The position numbers and the translations under genes were made by a program. This document shows, piece after piece, positions 51,836 to 61,915 of a stretch of DNA of 64,000 nucleotides. This DNA is from Lucinisca nassula (lineage: Eukaryota; Mollusca; Bivalvia; Lucinida; Lucinidae): NCBI GenBank assembly GCA_963580285.1, contig OY757023.1, positions 90,421,108 through 90,485,107 on the forward strand. The letters are read 5' to 3'. A model generated the notes under the pieces. It did not search any database. It was not told where the DNA came from and saw only the letters and a list, made by a program, of their open reading frames with translations. Each line of letters starts with the position of its first letter. Positions within the stretch are counted from its first letter, which is position 1.

Positions 51836-52230
51836 ACCATAATGATCCTAAGTATTGGGACAGATAGGCATGAGCAAACAGTGTAGACCCTGATCAGACT
51901 GCTCCTGAAGGAGCAGTCTGATCAGGGTCTACACTGTTTGCCATTCTGTCTGTCCATTCCGTCTGTAGAAGCCTCCATGGTGTAGTGGATACGCTACTCG
52001 CCTTGTAAACCAGGGGTCGCAGGATCGATCCCGGGCTTCTCCAGACTTTCGGATGAGTCTTTAAACCGAGGTCCCGTCTCTGTATGACCTTAGCTGTTGG
52101 TGTGACGTTAAACTCAAACACTCACTCACTCATTCCATCTGTACTTTGCTGGATCGTGAACCATATTTGTTAAAATTTTAGGAGAATTACAGTAAGTCCT
52201 CAAGGTGTTCAAATTTTTTGGAACTTTACG
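51836..52230. mobile_element. MITE of the GCAAACAGTG group (subfamily a), interrupted by a SINE
   Basis: A perfect stem CCTGATCAGACTGCTC / GAGCAGTCTGATCAGG is set in GCAAACAGTGTAGA / TCTACACTGTTTGC. The outer parts are CTAAGTATTGGGACAGATAG and TTTGCTGGATCGTGAACC. The 51967 SINE splits its right side. Confidence 0.8.
51967..52131 (+). mobile_element. tRNA-derived SINE-C with 11-bp target duplication
   Basis: The head AGAAGCCTCCATGGTGTAGT, CTTGTAAACCAGG and GGATCGATCCCGGGCTTC is close to a complete tRNA fold with a TGT anticodon position (Thr-like). It is followed by a ~90-bp body ending GTGACGTTAAACTC and a short CACTCA tail. The flanks are ATTCCGTCTGT (51956-51966) and ATTCCATCTGT (52132-52142). 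A second copy is at 62044. Confidence 0.87.
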
Positions 52231-52325
52231 GTATTAACAATGCTCCCTGTTGCTTAACTGTTGACAACCCAGAAAATGCTACATTTGGTGGAAGTGGTTG
52301 AATAGAAGATATAGTGTCCATGGTA

Positions 52326-52680
52326 CAGTCGAACTTCGTTGGCTCAAACAACGATGGCTCGTTTACCATGGCTGAGTCAAACCAGTTTTTGAATCCCTAG
52401 GAAATTGCTCTACATAAGAAGTAGTCTGGGATAATTAAGGAGATTTTCGACTTTAATCTTGCAAATGCATGCTGTGCATACTCATTAGAAATGCCACGCA
52501 ATTCTGAGTACACACAGCATACATTCTTATTATAGAACACCGAAACGATGTCCCAAAATTAACCCCATTAAATGTCTCCTGGCAGAACACTCAGTGGCTC
52601 AAATGAACCCTGTCTTGAACAAATTTTCATTGTTCCAATGGTGTTACAGCCATTGAAGTCCGACTGTACATTGCATATTG
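52326..52680. mobile_element. GATGGCTCG repeat with palindromic centre
   Basis: AGTCGAACTTCGTTGGCTCA, ACCATGGCTGAGTCAAACC and TGCATGCTGTGCATACTCAT / GAGTACACACAGCATACATT. A second copy is at 53760-54000. Looks like a MITE; the ends are not resolved. Confidence 0.55.
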
Positions 52681-52731
52681 AGTGTGTTCCAGACAAAGTC
52701 AAAGGATGAGAGGCGAGAATTTTAACAGCTA

Positions 52732-52962
52732 TTAACCCATTGTATACTAGTGGAATCTTTCATTGCTATATTTTGGGCAAGTCTATTTGTCATATAAGGG
52801 GTGTCAGGCTTATTTTTTAGTCTTTATTCTATTTTTGTCAGAAAATTTTGTTAGCAAATAGTGCAGGCACTGATCAGACGCCGCATTCTGCAGTGTCTGA
52901 TCTAGGCCTGGGCTGTTTGCCAAGGTACCCCTTTAGGGGTTTTCCCGCATGTAATGGGTTAA
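52732..52962. mobile_element. TTAA-bounded MITE (family c), 231 bp
   Basis: TTAACCCATTGTATACTAG ... CATGTAATGGGTTAA with TTAA at both ends and the core GATCAGACGCCGCATTCTGC / GCAGTGTCTGATCTAGG. Confidence 0.83.
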
Positions 52963-52999
52963 AATATACTACTTTTACACTCTGTGCCAAATTAATTCA

Positions 53000-53300
53000 G
53001 GTGAAAGGTTCTAAGTACTGTAATACATGACCTCTTTATAACACTTACCGTAAAAATCCTAGAAATTCGAACACATTAAGGACTTGCTATAGTTCCCCTA
53101 AAACTTTGACAAATTTGTTTCACAACCCAACAAGGAGTCCAAAAGGTGCAGACAGAATGGCAAACAATGTTGAATCTGATCAAACTGCTCCCCTGATCAG
53201 ACTGCTGTGGCCTATCTGTCCTGTACTTTGGATCAATATGGTACTATGATTGGTGAATAGCCAGAAATGGGTGTGGCTGTGTTAATTTATTCAGCGGGAT
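53000..53300. mobile_element. MITE relics, subfamilies a and b
   Basis: TTACCGTAAAAATCCTAG, AACACATTAAGGACTTGC, GGCAAACAATGTTGAATCTG, GATCAAACTGCTCCCC and then a family b end (GATTGGTGAATAGCC and TTCAGCGGGATAAGAGTTAA at 53309). Confidence 0.55.
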
Positions 53301-53392
53301 AAGAGTTAAAGATCTTTAAAGAATCTTTTTTCTTTCATCCAAAACTCATATAATCCTTTCAGCACCAGTCACAAGCACAGTAGATGGCAATT

Positions 53393-53640
53393 TAACCCTC
53401 AAGGCCCCGTTCACAACTATTGTCGTCTATTGTCTGCTGGTTACTTTTAAAGCCATTGCTGCAAACGGTGGACTCAGATCAGACTGCTCCCAGAGAATCA
53501 GTCTCCTGGGAGCAGTTTGCCAGGGTCCACATGGTCTGTATCCAAAAATATATTTGAAAAGTTGAATTTGCAGGAAACGAAATAAACATACGTCATTTTC
53601 AGAAGCAGTTTTTCTTTGCATCTTTTAAAAAGTAAATACA
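53393..53640. mobile_element. TTAA-bounded MITE (family d)
   Basis: TTTAACCCTCAAGGCCCC, TTGTCGTCTATTGTCTGCTG, CAGATCAGACTGCTCCC / GGGAGCAGTTTGCC and AAGCAGTTTTTCTTTGC. The right TTAA is degenerate. Confidence 0.55.
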
Positions 53641-53757
53641 TTTTTTTTTTCAAATGTTTCAGAGAAAATCAGGCAAGACATTCGAAGTGAAATGTCTGAT
53701 AGACAGACGTTTTAAATGAAAGGTCAAACTGATTTTCTCCAAAATATATGAAAATAA

Positions 53758-54000
53758 AATACAGCAGAACTTCGATGGCTCGAAAATTGATGGCTCGTTT
53801 ACCATGGCTGAGTCAAACCCATTCTTTAGCCCCTAGGGAAATCCTCTATATAAGAAATATTGGGGGATATTTAAGGAGATTTTAGTCTTTTATCTTGCAA
53901 ATGTATGCTGTGTGTACTCATTAGAATCGTCTCAATGAGGCGATTTTAATGAGTACATACAGCATACATTTTCATTATAGAACACCGAAAAGGTGTCTAT
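53758..54000. mobile_element. GATGGCTCG repeat, second copy
   Basis: CAGAACTTCGATGGCTCG, CCATGGCTGAGTCAAACCC, and the stem GTGTACTCATTAGAATCGTC / GCGATTTTAATGAGTACATA. Parallels 52326-52680. Confidence 0.55.
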
Positions 54001-54198
54001 AGTATCTAATTTTGCCCCCCCCCCCCATTGGGCATGGCCAAATTAATTCATTCAGCAGGTCAAGGAGTAATACATGTAATGAACTTGTCCAAAAGGAGGA
54101 GAAGTCCATTTTGGCTATGCTAAGAGGTGAGGGCTGTTAAATGTGTAACCCTCTCAAAATAAAGTTGATTATTATTATTTTATTATTATTACAATTAC

Positions 54199-54299
54199 CT
54201 TTGGCATTTTTAATGGGACATCAAAATATTTTGACAACAATTTCAGTTCTTTTGCCATGTAGATAGACTTGTTCGGAACAAAACCTGGCGGCTTGTTAT
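54199..54299 (-). CDS. GSTK1: GSTK1-like exon 3a
   Basis: The minus strand reads TTTCTATTCTGCAG, then (split Asp) NKPPGFVPNKSIYMAKELKL, LSKYFDVPLKMPK, then GTAATT. 101 bp: two bases completing the codon begun by exon 2, then 33 codons ending in phase 0. The Asn of NKPP and the Lys nine residues later align with the Asn and Lys that contact glutathione in kappa-class structures (family knowledge), so this exon helps form the G-site. It is the canonical version; exon 3b at 51228 is its paralogue. It is spliced to exon 4 at 44860 across about 9.3 kb. Confidence 0.93.
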
Positions 54300-54330
54300 C
54301 TGCAGAATAGAAAGTACAGCAACACTCCAT

Positions 54331-55325
54331 TTAACCCATAAGATGCCAATCACAATAACTGTTGTCTGCTTTGTCGTCTGCTGGATTGGAAGTCTTTTTG
54401 GCAAACAGTGTGGACCCAGATCAGACTGCTCTAGGAGCAGTCTGATCTGGCTCCACACTGCATGTATGCGGAAATATTTTTTTTAAACTAGAGAAAGCGA
54501 CCAGTGGGTCACGTATACCCACGGCTAGCGCCACCCTCTGATATTTTTTTCGAGCTTGTATGTAATATGAGTGAAGAAGCTATAAAAATCTATAAATGTG
54601 CTTTGTAAAAGCTAAACCAAACATAAAATTTCTAAATGGACCAAGGGAGTGAGGGCATGAAGGTTACTGAAGGGGTGGGGGCATCAATGTTACTGAAGCA
54701 GCAGGGTGGGTATGCATCAATGAAATCTTTGGACTGGTATGCAACATCGATGCAAGTATCAACTGAATTTGTCTTAAGAGTTTAGAAAATACAGGCATCT
54801 ATAAACTTTGTCATAAAACTTCAACCAAATGTAAAACTTCTAAGTCCGTGACCTTGAGGTCAAGGTCACCATGGGTGGGGAATGGACATGCATTACAAAA
54901 TCTTTCGACTGCTATGCAACATTGTTGTAAGTATCAAATGAATTTGTCTTAGAATTTAGAACATGCAGGCATCTATAAACTTTGTCATAAATCTTTAACC
55001 AAATGTAAAATGTCTAAGTCTGTGACCTTGACCTCAAGGTCACTGTGGGGGGTGGGACATGCATCAATGACATCTTTAGACCAGTATGTAACTTCAGTGT
55101 AATTATCAACTAAATCTATCAATGGGTTCAGAAGATACAATCTCTCAGAAACTTTAACACAAAACTTTAATGAATGGACAGACGGATGGATGAACGGCAA
55201 GACAAAAACTATATACCCCCTCAGCATACTTCGTATGCCGGGGGTATAAAAAGTTTGCAAAAAGATTCAGCAGACGACATAAGCAGACAACATTTTCAGA
55301 TGTAGTTTTTCTCTGTGCCTTAGGG
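54331..55325. mobile_element. TTAA-type MITE (family d) interrupted by E10
   Basis: Left part: TTAACCCATAAGATGCCAAT to the stem CAGATCAGACTGCTC / GAGCAGTCTGATCTGG at 54480. Right part after E10: AAAAGATTCAGCAGACGACA, AAGCAGACAACATTTTCAG and CTTAGGGTTGA. 32 bp upstream (gene sense) of exon 3a. Confidence 0.65.
54487..55252. mobile_element. ACAAGAG-group element E10
   Basis: Head CTAGAGAAAGCGACCAGTGG then GTATACCCACGG. Units contain ACATGCATCAATGACATC-like and CTTGACCTCAAGGTCACTG blocks. The tail hairpin is CCCCCTCAGCATACTTCG / TATGCCGGGGG, then TATAAAAA. The head departs from ACAAGAG but the architecture is the same. Confidence 0.65.
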
Positions 55326-55562
55326 TTGACCCATTGTATGCTGGTGGACTCTTCTATTGCTACATGTGTATGTTGGACAAGTCCATTTGTCATTTAAGGG
55401 GTGTCAGAATTATTTTTTTTTCAGTTTTATTCCATTTTTGACAGAAGATCCTGTGAGCAAACAGTGCACACCCTGATCAGACGCTGTGTTTTGTGGCGTC
55501 TGATCTGGGTCTGCGCTGTTTGCCAGGCTGCCTTTTTAGGGGTTTCCCACCTAGAATGGTTA
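55326..55562. mobile_element. TTAA-type MITE (family c), diverged
   Basis: TTGACCCATTGTATGCTGG, GGACAAGTCCATTTGTCATT, the core CCTGATCAGACGCTGTG / GGCGTCTGATCTGGG, and CCCACCTAGAATGGTTAGG. It directly abuts the family d element. Confidence 0.65.
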
Positions 55563-55621
55563 GGACCATTGGAACTATGAAAATTTGTTCAACCTTTGCC
55601 AGTAAGTGATACTAAATGGGA

Positions 55622-55834
55622 TTAACCCTTGTCCTGCTAATCCCGGATATGCCTTATCTTTGAAACAATGTAGATCCAGATCAGATGGCTTCTGACTAAG
55701 CCATCTGATCAGGATCTACATTGTTTGTCATTCAGGTTGTGAATTTGTTGTAATAGTTTGCATCAAGTAATCTGATTGGTTGATAATCGGTAGTGGGTGT
55801 GGCATATATGAATATTCAGCAGGACAAGGGTTAA
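55622..55834. mobile_element. TTAA-bounded MITE (family b), 213 bp
   Basis: TTAACCCTTGTCCTGCTAA ... TTCAGCAGGACAAGGGTTAA, perfect TTAA ends. The stem AGATGGCTTCTGACTAAGCC / ATCTGATC is inside AACAATGTAGATCC / GGATCTACATTGTTTG. Confidence 0.85.
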
Positions 55835-55835
55835 T

Positions 55836-56050
55836 TACCATAAAAATCCTAAAAATTCAGACACCTTGAGAACTTGCTGTAATTCACCTAAAATTTCAAC
55901 AAATTTGTTTCACGATCCAGCAAGGAGTCCAAAAATTACAGATGGATGAGCAAACAGTGAAGGCCCAGCAGTCTGATCTGGGGGTGCACTATTTGCTTTG
56001 GCCTGTCTGTCCCAAACCTTAGAATCATTATGGTAAGCCGAGTATGGGGG
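55836..56050. mobile_element. MITE of the GCAAACAGTG group (subfamily a)
   Basis: TACCATAAAAATCCTAAAAA, CACGATCCAGCAAGGAGTCC, AGCAAACAGTGAAGGCCC, GCAGTCTGATCTGGG and GGCCTGTCTGTCCCAAACC. It reaches ATTATGGTAA at about 56035, so both ends (TACCATAA / TTATGGTA) are inverted. Confidence 0.65.
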
Positions 56051-56219
56051 CATAATTATGAGCACTCATTAGATGTTCCTGGCTGAGACGACACCACAGA
56101 CATGTACATTTTTATGATGATGTTGATACAAGTGTCGGCCATTGGTGTGTGCATCATCAAAGTTTTACTGCTTGTAGAAAAGCAAGTAAACATACAAGAA
56201 GCTAATGATGCCATTCCTG

Positions 56220-56670
56220 GTCTTTAACCCTGATCCTGCTGAATAAATTGAAATTTATGAAAAGAAACATCCTAAATACAAACCAGAAACTAAAGGAAAT
56301 GGCTTAAAAACATACATCTGCCCTCTGCTTGAATACACTGCACCTATTTGGGACCCCTGGCAGAAAAAATATATTCATCAAATAGAAATGATTCAACATC
56401 ATGCAGTAAGATAAATATGTAATGACTACTGTTTCCTTAGCAGCATCAGTGCCAATTGCTTTCAAAACTCAACCTCCCAACTCTTGAAAACGAAGACAGA
56501 TTTCATCTTTGACCATGTTTTATAATTATAGGTTATTGACTTTATATTGTGAAATATTCGGCACGAGTTCATATGGTGAAGGACGCAAGAGCTTGTGAGT
56601 GCGTCTCCGGCATATGAATGAGTGCCGAATATTTCACAATTTATAAAGCCAATAACCTTTTTATTATATA
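56220..56670. other. intron 2 sequence with an ATTCGGCAC hairpin
   Basis: ATAGGTTATTGACTTTATAT / TTATAAAGCCAATAACC and TTGTGAAATATTCGGCAC / GTGCCGAATATTTCACAA form a hairpin at 56527-56668. An AAATACACTGCACC-like stretch near 56330 resembles a LINE remnant but is too short to call. No exon. Confidence 0.5.
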
Positions 56671-57186
56671 CCCGAAACCTGGACTGTCTGCCAGAATTCA
56701 GGATTGCCTGGCATAGAAATCTGAACGTAAAATGAGATTATACATCTTTAAGTGGTTTGAAGAAAATAATGCAAGTCGTTGAGGGTCTTCTTACACAATG
56801 AAAAACCACGCCCAATGGCGCCAAAGTGAAGACGACGTTAATGTTGGTGGATGTGACGTCATTAAAAACATTGATGTTTCCCAATGCAGGACGCCATTTT
56901 ACCGAAGTGTTCCTTTCGCTTATTTCTAAATACTCTTGATTCCCTAAAAGAAATGATTGAATATCTATAAACAGATTGCAGGTAGGTCATATTTGCTAGC
57001 ATAAAATGCGCTTTATGCACCTTGTCACACCCTATATTCGTTTTGTTGTATGTTATTTCAGTAGATACGCACAACAAGATGGCTGCCGACTTTTTAGTAT
57101 CAAAATGGACAAATTTAAAAGTAGTCCTTTTGTGAACGTGACTGCTTATCTACTGGCAATATGAACTTGACTACGGGCAATATGGA
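56671..57186. other. intron 2 sequence, nothing recognised
   Basis: Unique-looking, moderately AT-rich DNA. The short frames (for example 56862-57077 on the minus strand) have no family resemblance or splice context. Confidence 0.4.
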
Positions 57187-59486
57187 ACAAGAGGCCCATG
57201 GGCCACTACGCTCACCAGAGGTCATGTGGTTTATACCATATACAGGCAAGGTGCACATCTTGGTCATATGACAACAATACCACAAATAATGTTTAATTGC
57301 CTCACCCCCATAGAGGCTTTTCATGTAATTTGGTTTCAATCAGCGGAGAAGAAGATAAAAATACTGAATCTGAGCCATCCAAAACACAGGTCAGTAATGA
57401 CCTTGACCTTTAGAATTAATAAACTTCCATTCAGCTAACTGCAAATATCATTTTTGATGTCACAGCCTGCCAGACAATCAGAAATATCCACCACTTTGCC
57501 ATTTTTCCATACAAATGTCTAAGTGACCAAATTTGACCTTGACATAAAACAGGTCAAGGTCAACCAAAGGTCATCATTTGAACAAACTTGGTAGGGCCAG
57601 AGTACCTGATGCTGCATACAAAGTTTCAAGATCATCGGCCATTCGGTTCTTGAGAAGAAGATTTTTAAAGGTTTTTACCATATATGGGCATGGCGGCCCA
57701 TATTGGCCATGTGACCCAGTCCTCACTAACAAACTTTCGTTCCCTCATTTCATTGAAGCTCCACATGTAATTTGGTTTCAATTGGCCAAGTATTTTAAGT
57801 GAAAAAGAAAATAAAAAGTACTGTATCTGAGGCGTCCTGAACAAAAGGACATCATTTGAACAAACTTGGTAGGGCCAGAGTCCCTGATGCTGCATACCAA
57901 GTTTCAAGATCACCGGCCATTCGGTTCTTGAGAAGAAGATTTTTAAAGGTTTTTACCATATATGGGCATGGCGGCCCATATTGGCCATGTGAGGCTCCAC
58001 ATGTAATTTGGTTTCAATTGGCCAAGTATTTTAAGTGAAAAAGAAAATAAAAAAAAATACTGAATCTGAGGCGTCCTTAACAAAGGTCGGTATATGACCT
58101 TGACCTTTGGAACTGATAAACGTCCATTCAGCTGATTGTAAATACCATTTCTGATGCCACTAGCTAATATACAATAAAAAAAATTCACAGTTTTGCCATT
58201 TTTCCATACAAATGCCTAAGTGATCAAATTTGACCTTGACGTAAAACAGGTCAAGGTCAACCAAAGGTCATCATTTGAACAAACTTGGTAGGGCCAGAGT
58301 TCCTGATCTGCATACCAAGTTTCAAGATCATTGGCCATTCGGTTCTTGAGAAGAAGATTTTTAAAGTTTTTTACCATATATGGGCATGGCGGCTATATTG
58401 GTCATGTGACCCAGTCCTCACTAACAAACTTTTGTTCCCATCTTCCATAGAGGCTCCACATGTAACTTGGTTTGAATTGGCCGAGTAGTTTAAGTGAAGA
58501 AGAAGATAAAAATACTGAATCTGAGCCGTCCTGGACAAAGGTCGGTAAATGACCTTGACTGTTGGAACTGATAAACTTCCATTCAGCTGATTGTAAATAC
58601 CATTTCTGATGCCACTAGCTAATATACAATCAGAAAAATTCACTGTTTTGCCATTTTTCCATAAGAATGTCTAATTGACCAAATCTGACCTTGACGTAAA
58701 ACAGTTCAAGGTCAATCAAAGGTCATCATTTGAACAAACTTGGTAGAGCCAGATTCCCCGATGCCGTACACCAGGTTTTAAGGTCATCGGCAATTTGGTT
58801 CCTGAGAAGAAGATTTTTAAAGGTTTTTACTATATATGGGCATGGCGGCCATTTTGGTCATGTGACCCAGTTCTTACAAACAAACTTTCGTTCCCCCTTC
58901 CCATAGAGGCTCCACATGTAATTTGATTTCAAACTACCCAGCAGTTTAAGTTGAGAAGAAGATAAAATTACTGAATCTGAGCCTTCCAGGACAAAGGTCA
59001 GTAAATGATCTTGACCTTTGGAATTGATAAACTTCCATTCAGCTGATTACAAATATCATTTCTGATGCCACAGGTTACTATGCAATCAGAAAAATACACT
59101 GTTTTGCCTTTTTTCCATACAAATGTCTAAGTGACCAAATTTGACCTTGACGTAAAACAGGCCATTGTCAACCAAAGGTCATCATTTGAATAAACTTGGT
59201 AGGGCCCGAGTCCCCGATGCTGCATACCAAGTTTCAAGGTCTGCCGCCGTTTGGTTCCTGAGAAGATTTTTTAAGGTTTCTACCATATATGGACATGGCG
59301 GCCATCATGGTCATGTGACCAAGATCCCATGAACAAACTTTCTTTCCCCCAACCCATAGAGAACCCACATGTAATTTGGTTTCAATTGGCCCAGCAGTTT
59401 CTGAGGAGAAGTCATTTGAAAATGTTGATGCAGACGCAGACGCGGACTATAAGCTGCCCGAAGCCTTTGGCTCTGGTGAGCTAAAA
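57187..59486. mobile_element. ACAAGAG-headed element E8 with ~420-480-bp units
   Basis: Head ACAAGAGGCCCATGGGCCAC then GCTCACC. Tail CCGAAGCCTTTGGCTCTGG then GTGAGCTAAAAA. About five long units contain AAACTTGGTAGGGCCAGAGT, CATACCAAGTTTCAAGATCA, GAGAAGAAGATTTTTAAAGG, TATATGGGCATGGCGGC and AATTTGACCTTGACGTAAAA / CAGGTCAAGGTCAACC. Non-coding. Confidence 0.82.
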
Positions 59487-60139
59487 ATATTGACTGGTAA
59501 CTTCTTTACAAAGTAAACGGGACATTTTCTGGGCAAATAATAAAATACAAAACAGCCTTGTAAAAATCCAACCCCCGTCATACATACAGCCATCTTTGAG
59601 AAACATAGTCAAAATCGCGTTCTCTAGGATTAACCCTCATAAGTACTAATTCTTCCCCCGTACTGCCAGATTCTGGAACAATCTCCCTCCAGATATATGC
59701 AACAGCCCAGACCTCGGTTCAGTCCAAACAGGGCTCCTCAAAATCTAAAAGTAGCACCCAATAAAACCATCCTCACCTTTCATCCTTATCATCCTCATCA
59801 TTTCATTACCCCAAATTACATACTGTTATGCTGATTTCACAGTCCAAATAAATTCTAAATTCCACATAAATTTTTGATATTGAACTGTTTCTCAAGGTTT
59901 CATTTCTGGCCATTTTTGCATGCACCACACTCCATATAATACTCTACAGGAGGTGTGTGGAGTATCTGGCAGATCAGAAATTTATTTAACCACACCAATT
60001 TTTGACTATCAACCAATCAAATTACTTGATATAATGTATTCATTCAAATTTGCCAACTGAATGACAATCAGTCACTGTTTCAAAATCCTAGTGTAGATCT
60101 ACATATATGTTTTTGTTGTCATGCACAGCAAGAACAGGA
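59487..60139. other. intron 2 sequence, no gene
   Basis: A small hairpin (CACTCCATATAATACTCTAC / GAGGTGTGTGGAGT, 59925-59962) and a partial family b MITE (59975-60140, ending AAGAACAGGATTAA). TACTAATTCTTCCCCCGTAC and ATTCTGGAACAATCTCCCTC near 59640-59690 resemble the C-terminal end of a non-LTR element frame, but it is too short to prove. Confidence 0.4.
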
Positions 60140-60352
60140 TTAACCCTTATCTTGCTGTTCACGACAACCCCTATCTTTGCAATCAGTGTAGATCCAGATC
60201 AGATGGCTTCTGAAGAAGCCATCTGATCAGGAGCTACACTGTTTGGCATTCAGTTTACGAATTTGTAGCAATAAATTACATAAAGTAATTTGCTTGGTTG
60301 ATATAACGAAATGGGTGTGGCTTAGATGAATATTCAGCAAGATAAGGATTAA
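60140..60352. mobile_element. TTAA-bounded MITE (family b), 213 bp
   Basis: TTAACCCTTATCTTGCTGTT ... CAGCAAGATAAGGATTAA, with the stem CAGATGGCTTCTGAAGAAGC / CATCTGATC. Its left half nearly repeats the inverse of 32700-32760. Confidence 0.83.
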
Positions 60353-60373
60353 GATATCAAGAAAAACTGCAAT

Positions 60374-60715
60374 TAACCCATAAAATGCCAATCACGACAT
60401 TTGTCATCTGCTTTGCCTTCTGCGGGTTACCTTAAAAGTAATTTTTTGCTAACAGTGTGATTTGGGCCCACACTGTTTGCCTGAACGCAAAAATAGTATT
60501 AAAAATTTTGCAAAAAAATTCAGCAGACAACATAAGCAGAGGACATTTTCAGATGTAGTTTTTCTCTGCATCTTAAGGGTTGAAAGCTTCCCCTGTTTAT
60601 GTCATCTGCTGAATCTTCTTGTAAATTTTTTTTGGCATACAGACAAACAGTGTGGCCAGATCAGACTCCCCCTACAGGAGCAGTATGATCTGGCTCCACA
60701 ATTGTTTTTATTGAT
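60374..60715. mobile_element. TTAA-type MITEs (family d), one copy plus a fragment
   Basis: TTAACCCATAAAATGCCAAT ... CATCTTAAGGGTTGA (60374-60586), with TTCAGCAGACAACATAAGC. A second fragment has GTCATCTGCTGAATCTTC and CAGATCAGACTCCCCCTAC / GGAGCAGTATGATCTGG (60600-60695). Confidence 0.65.
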
Positions 60716-60930
60716 TTAGGTTTTTAGGCCATTTCAAGATTATTTCATTCATTTTAGCCAAACATTAATCAGGGGTAGATGGAAACTGGAGTACACAGTG
60801 AAACAAGAGTTCTGCCGAAGGCTATGTTGTGCCTGTGGTGACGCAAAGTCACTGCACCATGAACCATGAAACATTGATACCTGCACCCTATATGCAAGCT
60901 TGTACCATCAGTTTCATTAAAGAAGCTCTG

Positions 60931-61172
60931 GGGCCAGTTGTTCAAAACTAACGACGTCGTTAGTTAACGTATCGTTAAAACTTTGATCATTGAATATGGC
61001 AAATATGCTAAAATTTTTGCTGAAAAAATGTGAGCAGCTTTTGCGGACGCAAAAGCTGCTCACATTTTTTCAGCAAAAATACCAAAAATTTAAACATTAA
61101 ACTTGCTAGAACAGTTAACAATATGACCACTAACGAGCTCGTTAAGCTAACGATGCTTTGAACAACTGGCCC
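60931..61172. mobile_element. PIF/Harbinger-like MITE, 242 bp, CTG target duplication
   Basis: GGGCCAGTTGTTCAAA / TTTGAACAACTGGCCC ends, with CTG at 60928-60930 and 61173-61175. The central stem GTGAGCAGCTTTTGCGGACG / CAAAAGCTGCTCAC is perfect. Other E9 units show the uninterrupted AAGCTC...ATAGTT context. Confidence 0.85.
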
Positions 61173-61235
61173 CTGATAGTTTTTTAGAAATGGACTCTTA
61201 CATTAGGGTGAAAGTTAGGGTGGTAGCAAATAATT

Positions 61236-61478
61236 ATTATTTTTTTTTTTTTTTTGGTTATGGTTTTACGGCCCTTTCAAGATTATTTCACTCATATCGA
61301 GTCAATCGTTAATCAGAGGTGGGCGAAAATTGGAGTACCCGGAGAAAAACCACCTGACCCTTCGTTGCAGAACTTGGCGTCTCATATGTGACCCGAGAGA
61401 GGCTCGAACCACAGCGGTGAGAGACCTAATGATCAAGAGTCAGCGCTCTTAACCACTAGGCAACGGAGGCCCATGCGG
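61236..61478 (-). mobile_element. tRNA-derived SINE-D
   Basis: The minus-strand head GGCCTCCGTTGCCTAGTGGT then GTGGTTCGAGCCTCTC supplies Pol III boxes. The body CGGGTACTCCAATTTTC and the end at TTTTTT/GGTTATGG follow. Fragments recur at 60716-60800 and 61915-62043. Confidence 0.72.
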
Positions 61479-61915
61479 TAGCAAATAATTCACAAAGCCC
61501 GTGAACCATGATATGTAGGTCAAGTTGAGATATGGGTGCTTGCATTGAAGTTGCTCAACTTGACCTACATTTCATGACGCAAGCTTTTATCAAGTATCAC
61601 TAATGAAGCTCGTTATAGTTCTTGAGAAATAGACTCTTACATAAGGGTGAAATTTAGGGTGGTCGCAATAATTTACAAAGTCAGTGAACCATGAAATGTA
61701 GGTCAAGGTCAGCTATGCATGCTGCATTGAAGTTACTATTCCTAGATGCAAGTGTATCAAGTATGATAAATGAAGCTCCTACATTTCTTGAGAAATGGAC
61801 TCTTAAATTAGGGTGAAAGTTAGGGTGGTCGCAGATGTTGATGAATGGACGAACAGACTAACGAATGGAAAACTGGACTACTGTATCGGGCCATGCTGTA
61901 AGCCTGTGGGACAAA

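Larger units (their letters stand above)
60803..61915. mobile_element. ACAAGAG-headed element E9, invaded by a MITE and a SINE
   Basis: Head ACAAGAGTTCTGCCGAAGGC, tail region near GGGCCATGCTGTAAGCCTGT. Units contain AATGAAGCTCGTTATAGTTC, TGAGAAATGGACTCTTA and TAGGGTGAAAGTTAGGGTGG, seen at 61175, 61600 and 61780. A PIF-like MITE (60931) and a tRNA SINE (61236) interrupt it. Confidence 0.65.

Noticed and set aside
51560..51886. 108-codon plus-strand frame
   Set aside because: It runs antisense through SINE-B and into a MITE; the same frame recurs in other SINE-B copies.
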